In this document: positions 1 to 10,264 of the stretch, piece after piece | How positions within the stretch are numbered: position 1 is the first letter of the stretch | Layout of the letters: every line of letters starts with the position of its first letter | DNA from: Thelonectria olida | Lineage: Eukaryota > Ascomycota > Sordariomycetes > Hypocreales > Nectriaceae | DNA: 64,000 bases | Reading direction: 5' to 3' | Assembly: GCA_020736575.1 (NCBI GenBank) | Contig: JAGPYM010000001.1 | Location: forward strand, 992,001-1,056,000 | The notes under the pieces: model-generated | The model's database searches: none | Told to the model about the DNA's origin: nothing | Seen by the model: the letters and a program-made list of their open reading frames with translations, nothing else | Translations under genes and position numbers: made by a program

Positions 1-374
1 TGAGAAACGATGGAGTGACTTGGAGCACCTGGGTGAGAAGCCGGGCAGATCTGTCCGTTGCAGTTGTACCTGAATTTGCTGACCAATAGGTAAGCAAGGA
101 AGGTGCTAAGCCAACACCAAACCAGGACCAAGACGTCCCTCTGCCAGTTGCCGATTTTGTCTCTAAAAAGAGCCAACAGCTGGAGCCCCACTTGCTCTGA
201 CGCAGGTGGCCCCAAATAATTGATCCTACCTACCTCAGGTACCTAATTATCTTCAACACCAAAAGCGCTCTTTGACAACTGTCCACATCAACGACGTTTG
301 GTTCTTTGTATTATTTTGCGGAATTTATTCAACAACAGCCATTTTCTTCTGCCGGTGATGCCCCCATCCTCATC
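1..374. other. 5' flank of the J-protein gene, no gene seen
   Basis: No supported coding region. The stretch holds the promoter and leader of the J-protein gene that starts at 375. A TACCTACC...GGTACCTA motif of the kind scattered through this window sits near 228-245. No TATA box stands out. Confidence 0.5.
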
Positions 375-1519
375 ATGTCTGGATATCTCTCCATGATAGG
401 CTGGGCCTTTTTGCCTGGTGTACGTTACTCCCTCTGGCTGCTGTTCTTCCTATTACCAAAGACTAACAACAACGACAACAGATTGCAACATCCTGGCTTC
501 AGACCATTTACTACGGCATCACCATCCGTGCCGGCGACCCAAAACCTGCCCCCGGCTCAGCCCGCTTCAACTCGCACCGTCGCATCATCCACATCCTCGT
601 CATCTCGCTCTACCTCCTCTATACCATCATCGAAGCCGACTACGAACAGCGCCACCACCCTTCCTACTATGACGACCTGGGTGTCGGCTTCAACGCCTCC
701 GACCGAGAGATCAAGTCTCGCTTCCGCAGACTAGCCGCCATGCACCATCCCGACAAAGCTGGCGCAGACGCCCCCGACTCGGCCGCCTTCTTCATGCACC
801 TGAAGCAGGCGAGCGATACCCTTCAAGATGTGGCGAAGCGCTTCGCTTACGAGCGCTTCGGACCTGATGTTACTCGATGGCAGAAATGCGTCACTATCAA
901 AGACTATGTGTCTCGCGGCGTCATCTCGGGCATCCTACCTCACTACGGCGTCGCTGCCGCCTCCATCTATATCCTCGGCCTCTTTGGCTACATGGAATTT
1001 GGAAAATACTACCGATGGCTCATTCTTATTACGCTATGCACCTTCGAACTTCACACCGTTACTCGCCCCGACTTTCCTCCTTGGGTAACAGTCGTCAACT
1101 CTATCCTCACCCGCCTCACCTCCCACCCCGCCTATCTCCCCTTCCAGATCATATCTCTCGCCCGAAAATTCACAATCACCATTTACATCGCCCTCGCCCA
1201 GATCGGCCCCCTTCTTGCCGTTCAAGTGGGCGGTGACCAGAAAGCTGCAGCCGAAAACGAAGAGAAGGCGCTCGAGGAAAACCTCACCCGCCTCCAGGGC
1301 CTCGTTGGCCTTCTCGATACTGACGCTGTACGGCTCTTGGACATGGAGCTCGCCCCGTACAAGGGCGACAGTGAGGCAACGAAGAACTTGCAGGGGAAAA
1401 TGAGGGAATGGCTGGTACAGAATACCATTCGAGCTGACCCCATGGTTCGAGACGCACTTGGAACGTCGTTGAAGCGAAGAAGATTAGATGCTCCGGCTGG
1501 AGCCAAGGGAAATCGATAA
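375..1519 (+). CDS. Membrane-bound J-domain (DnaJ) co-chaperone, ER type
   Basis: Two exons, 375-419 and 482-1519, split by a 62-nt GT-AG intron in phase 0, give about 360 aa. The N-terminus carries two hydrophobic segments: residues 1-26, across the splice, and a second before the J domain (IIHILVISLYLLYTII). The J domain follows, with a YYDDLGV start and the diagnostic HPD tripeptide at the genomic HHPDKAG codons near 742-762. Two further membrane segments follow (about 930-1060), then a charged tail with a basic end (KRRRLD). J proteins stimulate Hsp70 ATPase. The membrane layout suggests an ER-embedded member (Erj5-like or the fungal membrane J-protein group), which is inference. It converges on the MFS gene with 274 bp between the stops. 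Confidence 0.88.
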
Positions 1520-1793
1520 GGCAAAGCAAATGCATCTATGATACAATCGAATAGACTAATGGTATAATGTACATTTTCTCAGCTTACACAAACAACCATC
1601 CACCGTATAAGCCGTGCCATCCCCTCTACCACCTGTACGCCAAGTAATCAAATGTAAAGCACACCCAAGATATCTACATCCAGTCGTGAGTAGGCAGTGT
1701 TCCAGCAAGAATTCGCCACGCCATAGTCAACCTCAATACTGCCCCAGCATTCCGTTTATCCACCCGTACAAGCGAGTAAGGGATCCGTCTCCC

Positions 1794-3737
1794 CTATAGT
1801 CTTTGCGCACCCCGCGTCTCAATGGGAATCATGCACATGCCAACAAACGCCGACAAGATCAACGCCGCAGACATGTAGATTGGCGTCGTCGCTCCATCAC
1901 CGGGCACCGTCGCCGCGAGGACAGGCGCCATCAAGCCCGTCACGCGGTTCAGGAAACTCGCCACGCCGGTGCCGGCGCCGCGGACGGGAGCGGGGAAGAT
2001 CTCTGGGGTGAAGGCGTACAGCACGCCGTACATGATGTTCTGGAAGAAGGCCTCGGCGCAGGAGAAGAAGAGCTGGCTGTTTGGCGTGGTGCCGTAGATG
2101 ACGAAAAGAAAGAGGAAGACGGCGGAGAGGAACGTTGAGATGGCGAGGGTGCCGCGGCGGCCGAGGAAGGGGGATGGGTGGTCGACGAGGTAGGCGGCCA
2201 GCAGACTTCCGGGCACGCCCAGGACGGAAGCTATGGCATAGTTGCGATACGTGGCCGAGGAGATGGTGTCCGTCTCGGACTGGAAGCTGTCGCCGTCGTT
2301 GGTGTCGGCGTGCACGCGGGCAAAATACTGGGGGAGGAAGGCGTTGAACAGAGGATAGCCCATGCCGATGGATGCCCAGCAGAACCAGATGAGCGTCGTG
2401 GCCATGCCGAGAGTCCTGGTTTTGAACAGCGGCCGCAGTCGTTCTCCGGAAAAGCCCTTGAGCTTCTCCTTGATGGCACCTACGGTCAACTGTGAGGAGA
2501 ATTGTTGCGAAACGCGAGACATTTCCGGCTCGTCCTCAGTCCAAGCGACCTGGTCGAGAATCTCAGACGTCAGCCACGTCTTCGTCTTGTTGCGGTAGGC
2601 GAGGCCGTGCACAACGGCGACGGCCTCGTTCTGGCGGCCTTGGTTGAGGAGGAATTTGGGCGACTCGAAGAGATGGAAGATGAAGAAGCGCAGCATAAAC
2701 ATGGCAAAGGTGACGATGCCGATCGTCACGACAAAGTAGCGCCAGCCCTGCTCGACGGGCCAGTTCGCGATGAAAAACCAGGCGACGAGCGACGAGGCGA
2801 GCTGGCCGATGGGCCACCACACGGACAGCAGGGTGAGCAGGGAGCTGGAGGCGTCTGGGAGGAACTCGAGAAACAGGGCGCCGTCGACGGGTAGGCTGCC
2901 GCCGACGCCGAAGCCGAGGGCGGCGAAGAAGAAGCAAACGGAGGACCAGGACTGGGCGTAGGCGGATGCGATGCCGAAGACGCTGGTGATGAGGAGGGTG
3001 GAGTTGAAGGCGATGCGGCGGCCGAGGAAGTCGGAGCCGATGCCCCAGAAGAAGGAGCCGGCGGAGAGGCCGACGAAGAGGGCGCTGGTGGTGTAGCGGA
3101 CCGTCTTCTCTGCGATGCCGAATTCTGCGGAGAGGGAGGGGAGGGTGAGTGAGACGCCCTGGGGGTTGGTGGTTAGCATTTCATGAAGATGGAGTATGAA
3201 GAGGTTTCAGGCTCACTTGTAACCAAAGACTATGATTTCACTGTCAGCAACCTTTTCAGGTATTTGATGGGTGGTGAATAAACAAGACTTACTTGTCGGC
3301 AAGCCACCCAAAGCCGCAAAGTACAAAGAGTTGCCAATTGTAGTTGCCCATTCCGATATCGCCAATGGCCTTGTTGATGAGCTTCGACTTGACTTTTGGC
3401 CAGTTAGTTTCTCTGCTCTCATCCAAGCTTTCAGAAGAGGCATTCTCAACTCACTCTCATAAGTCGTCCACTGTCCCTGTCGTCCCTCTCTCATCTCTCT
3501 CCGAAGGCCCTCGATGCTGTATTCGTTGGCCTTTGCGTGCAGCATGCCCTGCATCTCATAATCGCCATCCTTTGTCTCCTCGATCCCATCATCTTCCTCA
3601 TCAGGTTGAGCCCTTGACTTTCCTTTTGACTTTGCCGATTGGGTATAACGATGCGCCTGGTCGAGGGGCACCAGGACGCCGGTGTAGTCGTCGACAGACT
3701 CAACATGGCCAGAGCCTAGCCGCCACGAGATCCTCAT
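1794..3737 (-). CDS. MFS membrane transporter (SV2/SVOP-like, fungal)
   Basis: Four exons on the minus strand: 3737-3455, 3392-3293, 3229-3217 and 3158-1794, total 1761 nt, 586 aa. All introns are GT-AG (62, 63 and 58 nt). Exon 3 is a 13-nt microexon coding the end of ADN-LWLQ, which restores TM1 continuity (CGFGWLADNLWLQGVSLTLP). The N-terminal 95 residues are acidic and cytosolic (DEEDDGIEETKDGDYEMQ), followed by KSKLINKAIGDIGMGNYNWQ, then about 12 membrane spans with a central loop near FSGERLRPLF. MFS signature GSDFLGRR lies between TM2 and TM3. The family moves small metabolites by secondary transport; the substrate cannot be read. The start at 3737 is the first ATG in frame, and a further 5' exon is possible because family N-termini are variable. 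Confidence 0.87.
3217..3229 (-). other. 13-nt microexon of the MFS gene
   Basis: The segment is flanked by ..atcatag on the 5' side and gtgagc on the 3' side (minus strand). It supplies one base finishing an Asn codon plus Leu-Trp-Leu-Gln, joining WLAD to GVSLTLP. Without it TM1 would lose its conserved core and the frame would shift by 1 nt. Confidence 0.85.
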
Positions 3738-5292
3738 GGTGTTAAACGAAGTGCCGAGTTGACATGTGCCAGCACTTGCGGCAATGTCGGAAACGATCTG
3801 CCTCAGAGTTTCTGTCAAGTACGTAGCCCCCCTGCTATTATCAATCAGGACCAGGGGTGAGGGTGCGTTGAGAGATTGATATCGAAGAAAAATTCTTGTT
3901 GTATGGGTATACGTCGTAAGTGTCCACGTCACTAACAAAAAAGGGGGTTTCGCGAAACAGTGAGATTAAGACCAGATAGAGAATTGAAAAAGGCCCGACA
4001 GAAGAATTGAAAGGAATAAAAACGTGATGGTTGAATTTGCGGGATTCAAAAGAGCGTCGAGAATGGGAGAGCAACAGCACACACAATTGACGGTTGGTTG
4101 GGTTGTGCGGTGAAACAGGCGCCTTCTGGAAGAGAGGACAACCAGATCCATCGAGGAAGTCAGCAATAGGAGTCGATCCCCGTATTTTCCATGGGTCCAG
4201 GGGCGAGGGAGGGGGGGGTTGGACATTGGCAGGCGCTAAGACTGATGGATTGTTGGTGATGATTGATTAAGTTTGTGAACGGCGGCTGATTCGGATGCCG
4301 GAACGTTGGGAACCCACCATCATCGTGCTCTCAATCTGAACCGTGCTTCGTTTGCTGTTGTGTTAGATGTTGAGAGTATCTGCACAGCACCTCTATATGG
4401 GATGGCATGGCTCATTACGCCGATATCAGTTATCAATGATTACTCTTCATCTCCACCTGAATCATTTGCAGTTGGCCATGTTGGCCTCAAAAATAACAGT
4501 GGCTGACAATTTTGACAACTCGACAAAAAGTTGCTGATGCTCAGGAATCTGCGTCGGTGGGTCGCAGGGTTATCGGGTCGCCCAAGCCTCCTATCATCAA
4601 ATAACCGTGATGAAAGGATGGAAACCAACTTCCTGATGGAAGCGCTTGCACAGCCTACAAGTTCGAGCAAGGAGCCCAGACCTCGTAAAATGATCTCGTG
4701 CCTCATTGTCTCTTTCGGAATCGCAATGAAAAGCTATGACCCCATTATAACTTGTCTTGCCGTCGAACCGAGGCCATCGGCCGCCATTCATCCCACATGC
4801 GGCGTCGTGCCTCGTATTTGACATGTCTCACCTCCCCAAACTCCACTTGGCGCCGGCCAGTTGGCATTGCTCCGGTGCTCCCAGTCAGTGGCATGTTCGC
4901 CTAACAAAAGCTCCGTCCGTCTGGGGGAATACGAATACATAACTATAGGGCTGGCCGCTTGCATAAGTTGTCCGGCGCTTGACCAGGGGCAACTGTGTGC
5001 AGTATGCACGCCATGGCCGAGTCGGAAATCACAAATACAAAAGTGTACTGTGCTGCACGAGCATGACAAACTGTGACGTATTCACAGCCTCCATGGTACG
5101 AATAGTTTCTGAATGCACTCCCGTCAAGTCAGAGCCAGTGGCCGTCGTGCAATTTTACCATATGGTCCATTTCATATAAGATCCATAGACTTGTACAGTC
5201 TCAAACTCCAATACTCCTCCCATGCTATCTCATACCAGCCCTGCCAAGCCATGCCGAAATCATACAGATCACACACATCGTCCAATTTATTC
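3738..5292. other. Intergenic, MFS 5' flank and SUB1 3' flank
   Basis: Only short overlapping open frames without domain signals. The part near 3738-4230 is the MFS leader or promoter. The part near 5170-5292 is probably the SUB1 3' UTR. I see no RNA gene or mobile element. Confidence 0.5.
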
Positions 5293-5863
5293 CTATTCCT
5301 CTTCCTCTTCTTCGCTAGTCGTCTCAATGTTCGCCTTGGATGACTTTGACTTGTCCTTCTTCGCCTTCGCAACCGGAATGAGGGCTGTCGACGTCGCCTC
5401 CTCGGATTCGTCTACGTCATGGCCAAGGTCACGCAGCGCGGCGTTGATAGCGGGCACCGCCTTGACAAGAGCCGCGTATTGTTCGACCGAGAGCGAGATA
5501 CCCTAGTGGCGACGTTAGGAATATTTTGGGCGTGGCTCAACTCATCATCGTATTACCTTCTTGCCGGGTAGCGTCTTGCCATCCTTCTCGTAAAACTCTC
5601 GAATGTTGATGAAGCTCATCTTCTTGAACTGAGAAACGCCGACTCGTCGCTTGTTAGACAGCTGCAATCCGCATCAGTCGCTGTCCGCATCGTAATCGCG
5701 GCTTGAAAGCGCACACCTCCCAGAATGGGTTTCCATCTTCGTCTTTGCCATCAGCCCCAGCGCCCGAAGAGCTCTTCGCCTTCTTGGTAACCTTCGGCGC
5801 AACTTCTTCGTTATCTGAATTCTCTATCGTGCTTGCGCCGCGCTTCTTGGAGTACTTTGACAT
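5293..5863 (-). CDS. SUB1: Transcriptional coactivator p15/PC4 (Sub1)
   Basis: Three exons on the minus strand, 5863-5717, 5661-5557 and 5502-5293, with introns of 55 and 54 nt, encode 153 aa. The N-terminus is a charged, Ser-rich, nuclear-localisation-like tail ([12 protein letters not shown]). The PC4 single-stranded-DNA-binding fold follows: [16 protein letters not shown], then [40 protein letters not shown]. The tail is acidic and ends in a Glu run. PC4/Sub1 binds ssDNA and melted promoter DNA, helps RNA polymerase II initiation and elongation, and protects the genome. The size is normal for filamentous fungi. All splice phases join cleanly, so confidence is high. Confidence 0.93.
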
Positions 5864-7000
5864 GGTCGCTGGATTTTGCGTCGCGTCGCGTGAGATAATT
5901 GTGATTGCGAAAAGTCGAATTGGTGGTTGGCGACGCGATTTCTTGCGAAAAGATTGATGGAATGCCTTGGGTTGGCTTGGAGGGGTCGATTCGGATGGAT
6001 GAAGACAATAGCCTACGGCCTCTGGAACGCGTTTGGCTCCAATCTGAGACGAGATGGATATCGCAACGCCAATTCACGTGACATGCATTTCAAAGGGTGG
6101 TGGGGTAGCTCATCTCAATTAATAGTAGGATCGCTGGCCTCCCTGGGCAAGCACTCGTATCTTGCGCAGCAGATAGCAGCTCGCCTTGTCACTTGTTGGA
6201 ATTAAAATATTCATTTCCCCAATGCAACGTTAGTGTAAGTGGCTTAATATGGGTGGCACACTTTATGAAGCAAGTTCATAACTTAGCGGTTCGTTGGTAC
6301 AGTTCGTATTGATGACACGCGAGGGGACAAAGTGGCATTAATTGCCAATTAGGAAAAAACTGGAAATGATGGGCAGTCACCGACGTCTGTTTCGTGTTTC
6401 TCTGGTGGAGAGGAGGTGAGCAAAGGTGGGTTTCCCGACGTGGCAGGGGCCCTTAAGCCGCCCTTTCCAAGGACTTTCTTTGGCGTGCTCAGGCGTGTTA
6501 AGGCGTGCTGGGGCTCTGGGATTTCCTTTTTTAGTGACAGCACCTGCTGGAACAGTGGGCCTGAGCCCGCTGACGGGGATGGCCTCGACCCCCTGAAGCT
6601 TACATGTCGGCACAGGCCGAGGCGGCCGGGGTGGGAAGGTGGCTTTCAGTTTTTTTTCTGTTGGTTCCAGTTGGTGGTAACGCAGACACAGCTCATCATC
6701 TGCAATTCATTCCAAGCAAACCAATTTGAAACCTCCCAACCCTCATCCCACGACACGTCTGCACATTCAGTGTTCCAGTTTCGCCCGGCCCGAACGTTAT
6801 CCCTCCGAGTTCCTGGCACTGGCGCTGCAGCGATTTTTCTTTTTTTTTCTTTTCCTTCTTCTCTTAAATCTTTCGTCTTACAAAGTATCTAATGGTTATT
6901 CTCTTTATCGACGTTATCTCTCCGACGCCCCGTTGTCGCCTTTCCTAAGGGAAGCTGCCCCGACTTTGCGCCAAGCACCCCTCGAAAGCTTCCCACCTCG
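5864..7000. other. Divergent promoter region, SUB1 and sorting nexin
   Basis: Shared upstream region of two divergent genes. A T-rich/C+T-rich tract (about 6650-6990, with T runs at 6650 and 6838) lies just before the sorting-nexin start, as is usual for fungal leaders. The open frames here are short and compositionally odd, so I do not call genes. Confidence 0.5.
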
Positions 7001-10000
7001 ATGCATTCAACTGCCGACCATGATGCGCTCCCTCACGGCGCCGCTCCAGCCGTCACCCCCAACGTTGACGGCCAAGAGTCCAATCAATCTCCATTGCCAC
7101 CAGCAACCAAGGACGAACAGCAGTCGCTGATGGACTCACCCACCGACAAGCCTGCTGACACCAAATCTGACCCCAGCTCAGCAAAGGAGCACGCGACCAC
7201 ATCTACCACCACCACCGCACCGCCCCAGAGCACGACGACGCCAGAGGATGCTCCCGTTGCAAAAATACTTCACTTTCTCGCAACTGCGACACCCGGGTCG
7301 CTTGCAGGCGTTGCTGTCGGCTTCGCTGCCGTCACTTATCTCACCCTTGGTCGTTTGGGACTGGTCCTCATCGGCGCATTTGGCGGAGTTGTCGGCTTCA
7401 TTTCATGGGAGCAACGAAACCCAGAAGTCTCCAAGGCTGTTCGTGGCGAGCGAGGAATCGATGTTATAGAGAGGCTCTTGCTGGATTCAACTAACAAAAA
7501 GTCGGAGGAAAAGCCAGACGAAAATAGCGATGATGAGGATGCCATCATCAGGGGTCTCGATGATTTCCGCCCAGAAACCCGCGAGGCGCTGGGTGGACTC
7601 ATTGATGCAGTCATAAGAGACTACGTCAAGTGGTGGTACAGTCCAATCATTCCTCAAGATCATTCTTTCCCTCTCGCCTGCCGAAGGACTATGACCTCTT
7701 ACATCCTCTCCATCTCCAACCATATGAGTCGGAAGCGGCCGGCAGACGCATTCCTCGACCTCCTCACCAATTCATCCTCTATTGTAATCGTCTTCATGTC
7801 CGAGCTTGCGGCCGCATTCCAAGATCTCCCTCCGGACAGCGATATGAATGCAGCAGACGCCGTCTACAATTATCTTGCCGCAAACCCAGATTGCAATTTA
7901 GCGAATCTACTGAACCAGCGACAACAGGCGGCCAAATTCAAGATGGTAGCCGAGGACCTGCTTAGGTTTCTTGAACGCAGCTCGCTCGGCTGCGATCCTC
8001 TGCGAGTGTTCATGAGGGAGATTCTCGCGAATTCCGTGCTTGAGAAGACCCTACAAACATGCAGCAAAGCTGAGTGGATTAACGGGTGGATTGTATATCT
8101 CCTTGAGGCTGGAGAGCCAAATCTCAATCAAGCCATCGATTCCGGCATGCAGACTGGACCCGATTCTACGCAGAATGCGTATTTCGACATGGATGGAAAC
8201 GTCGGAAATGTCGGGATCGCCAAACCCACCAGACTCTCGTCAGAGAGTGACAGGGGCCGTCGAAAAGAGGTTGGCGGCGGCCATAGGAAGAAGCTTAGCA
8301 AAGCAGAAGAAGAGATGGAAGAGGCCATGGAAGAGATGAAGAGGATGAACGATATGATTGCTGAAGAAGAATTTCGTCGCAAGCGAGACTCGACAGCCAC
8401 CGATGTGTCACAAGGTCTTTCCAGGAATTCGAGCGACAGTGAAAACAAACAAAAAAGATTCAGCAACAGCGACTCTTCGTCAAGATCAGGAGTTAATGGC
8501 ACAAAGTCCCTACCATCAGGAGCATCCACGGATGGATTTTCAATCAAGAGCGACGCAGCTCCAACGCCTCTCACACCGCAATCCCCAATGGAGGCATCCA
8601 GTCCTGCTTCTCTCCCCAAGAATTCCGAAGATGGCGCTAGGTTCACCAGCTTCGATCAGATTGTGCCACAGGGGCAAGGAGAAGACGAGGAAGAAGCCCC
8701 AAAGCGGGTACCCCTTACTCTTCACAATGCCGACATTACAGTTCACGACGATGCTGGAGGCGATAAGGGCCGTATCCGAGCCAAGCCAAACTGGGACTAC
8801 TGGGTTCAGGTTGAGGTTGCTATCGTTGGCTACTCCGGCTGGATGATTGTACGACGATATTCTGACTTTGAGACCTTGCACGAGATTTTGAGGCGAATTG
8901 CGACCATCTCCGGCGCAACGGCGTTTACGGAGCTTCACAAGGATTTGCCCAACTGGAAAGTTCACACTCGAGAATCACTCCGAGGAGAGCTTGAGAGATA
9001 TCTCCGAGACGCTTGCTGGTACAAGAGTCTGGCCGAGAGCGAGGGGATGAAGCGTTTTCTGGAGAAGTCTCAAGGACATACCCATGGCGATTCTAAGAGT
9101 TTCGGCTGGGAAGCAGTAGGCAAGGGCATGCTGGATGTTCTCACGACGGCACCAAAGGGAGCCATGGAAGGTGGCAAGACTTTCGTCGGCGGTGTTACTG
9201 GAGTGTTTGGAAACCTTACGGGGATGAACAGAAGGGCGACAAATCAGTCGTTGGATCTGACGGCGAATTCGAGTCGTCTGTCCCTCTCGACACCTCCACG
9301 GGTAGACAGCATGAAGTCCCCAGCGCGATCAGCCCGAGACAGTCTGGACAGCCAGCGCTCGTCAGTGATATCAACACAGCCTGGCAAAATGCCGCCCATG
9401 GAACGACGACCCAGCTATCAGTCGCAAGGGGACTCGGAATTGGATCTTAAGCGCAGTCGTTCAGACCTCATGGAGACTGGCTCAGCCCCGGCGAGTGCTC
9501 GACCTAGTCGGGAGCACAGCCGAGCACCAAGTCTTGCGCAATTGCGATCCCCTTCAGCTGCCAGTCTCGAATTCATGAAGCTACCTCCTCCACCGGACCA
9601 GATTTCGGACGACTATGGCTCACCGACCAACGGCGGTGACATGGCTGGCAAAATGAGCGACAGCATCGCGTCTCCGAAGCACTTGCGCAACGGCTCCCAG
9701 CAGGTTCTGACGCCTCCTCCGTCCGTGGCTGGCAAACGGGGACAGCCAAAGCCTAGCCGACAGTATTCGCAACTGGCGGAGAGTGAGACGCGAGTGGCAG
9801 TCGAGCTCATATTCGCCGTTATCAACGAGATGTATACGCTGTCATCCGCCTGGAACATCCGCCGAACCTTGTTGACGGCGGCTAAGTCTTTCCTACTTCG
9901 CCCTGGCAACCCTTCTCTCCTGACGGTCCAGAACCTGATCCAGACGTCTGTCATTGACGGCAACACATCGGACGCTGGCATGGCAGCTCACTTCCGTAAA

Positions 10001-10264
10001 CTCAGAGAGAATATGTTGCCCACGGAGCAAGAGCTCGCTGAGTGGCCCCCAGAGCCGACGACGGACGAAAAGGAGCAGCTGCGAATCAAGGCCCGGAAGC
10101 TCTTGATCCAAAGCGGAGTGCCGGCAGCGCTCATGGGCGTCATGGGTCAGGCAGCGACGGGTGAAGCCCTAGGAAGGGTGTTTGATTGTCTGCAGATCGA
10201 AGAGGTGGCTCGAGGACTGATCTTTGGGTTGATCTTACAGATGGTCAGAATTGTGACGCATTGA
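7001..10264 (+). CDS. Sorting nexin, PXA-PX-Nexin_C, membrane anchored (Mdm1/SNX13-14-25 like)
   Basis: Single exon, 1087 aa, starting at the first ATG in frame. Low-complexity N-terminus (1-85), then a long hydrophobic stretch at about 90-136 that can form one span or a hairpin. The PXA domain lies near 185-370 (RPETREALGGLIDAVIRDYV...). A charged Ser-rich linker with a Glu/Met helix follows (AEEEMEEAMEEMKRMNDMI). The PX domain is near 578-688 with the phosphoinositide-pocket signature RRYSDFETLH. A long disordered Ser/Pro linker precedes the Nexin_C domain at about 926-1083. Mdm1-type nexins tether the ER to the vacuole/endosome or lipid droplets. The RGS-like domain found in Mdm1 and SNX13/14/25 is not visible between PXA and PX. 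Role as an organelle tether is inferred from the family. Confidence 0.9.
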   Translation: MHSTADHDALPHGAAPAVTPNVDGQESNQSPLPPATKDEQQSLMDSPTDKPADTKSDPSSAKEHATTSTTTTAPPQSTTTPEDAPVAKILHFLATATPGSLAGVAVGFAAVTYLTLGRLGLVLIGAFGGVVGFISWEQRNPEVSKAVRGERGIDVIERLLLDSTNKKSEEKPDENSDDEDAIIRGLDDFRPETREALGGLIDAVIRDYVKWWYSPIIPQDHSFPLACRRTMTSYILSISNHMSRKRPADAFLDLLTNSSSIVIVFMSELAAAFQDLPPDSDMNAADAVYNYLAANPDCNLANLLNQRQQAAKFKMVAEDLLRFLERSSLGCDPLRVFMREILANSVLEKTLQTCSKAEWINGWIVYLLEAGEPNLNQAIDSGMQTGPDSTQNAYFDMDGNVGNVGIAKPTRLSSESDRGRRKEVGGGHRKKLSKAEEEMEEAMEEMKRMNDMIAEEEFRRKRDSTATDVSQGLSRNSSDSENKQKRFSNSDSSSRSGVNGTKSLPSGASTDGFSIKSDAAPTPLTPQSPMEASSPASLPKNSEDGARFTSFDQIVPQGQGEDEEEAPKRVPLTLHNADITVHDDAGGDKGRIRAKPNWDYWVQVEVAIVGYSGWMIVRRYSDFETLHEILRRIATISGATAFTELHKDLPNWKVHTRESLRGELERYLRDACWYKSLAESEGMKRFLEKSQGHTHGDSKSFGWEAVGKGMLDVLTTAPKGAMEGGKTFVGGVTGVFGNLTGMNRRATNQSLDLTANSSRLSLSTPPRVDSMKSPARSARDSLDSQRSSVISTQPGKMPPMERRPSYQSQGDSELDLKRSRSDLMETGSAPASARPSREHSRAPSLAQLRSPSAASLEFMKLPPPPDQISDDYGSPTNGGDMAGKMSDSIASPKHLRNGSQQVLTPPPSVAGKRGQPKPSRQYSQLAESETRVAVELIFAVINEMYTLSSAWNIRRTLLTAAKSFLLRPGNPSLLTVQNLIQTSVIDGNTSDAGMAAHFRKLRENMLPTEQELAEWPPEPTTDEKEQLRIKARKLLIQSGVPAALMGVMGQAATGEALGRVFDCLQIEEVARGLIFGLILQMVRIVTH

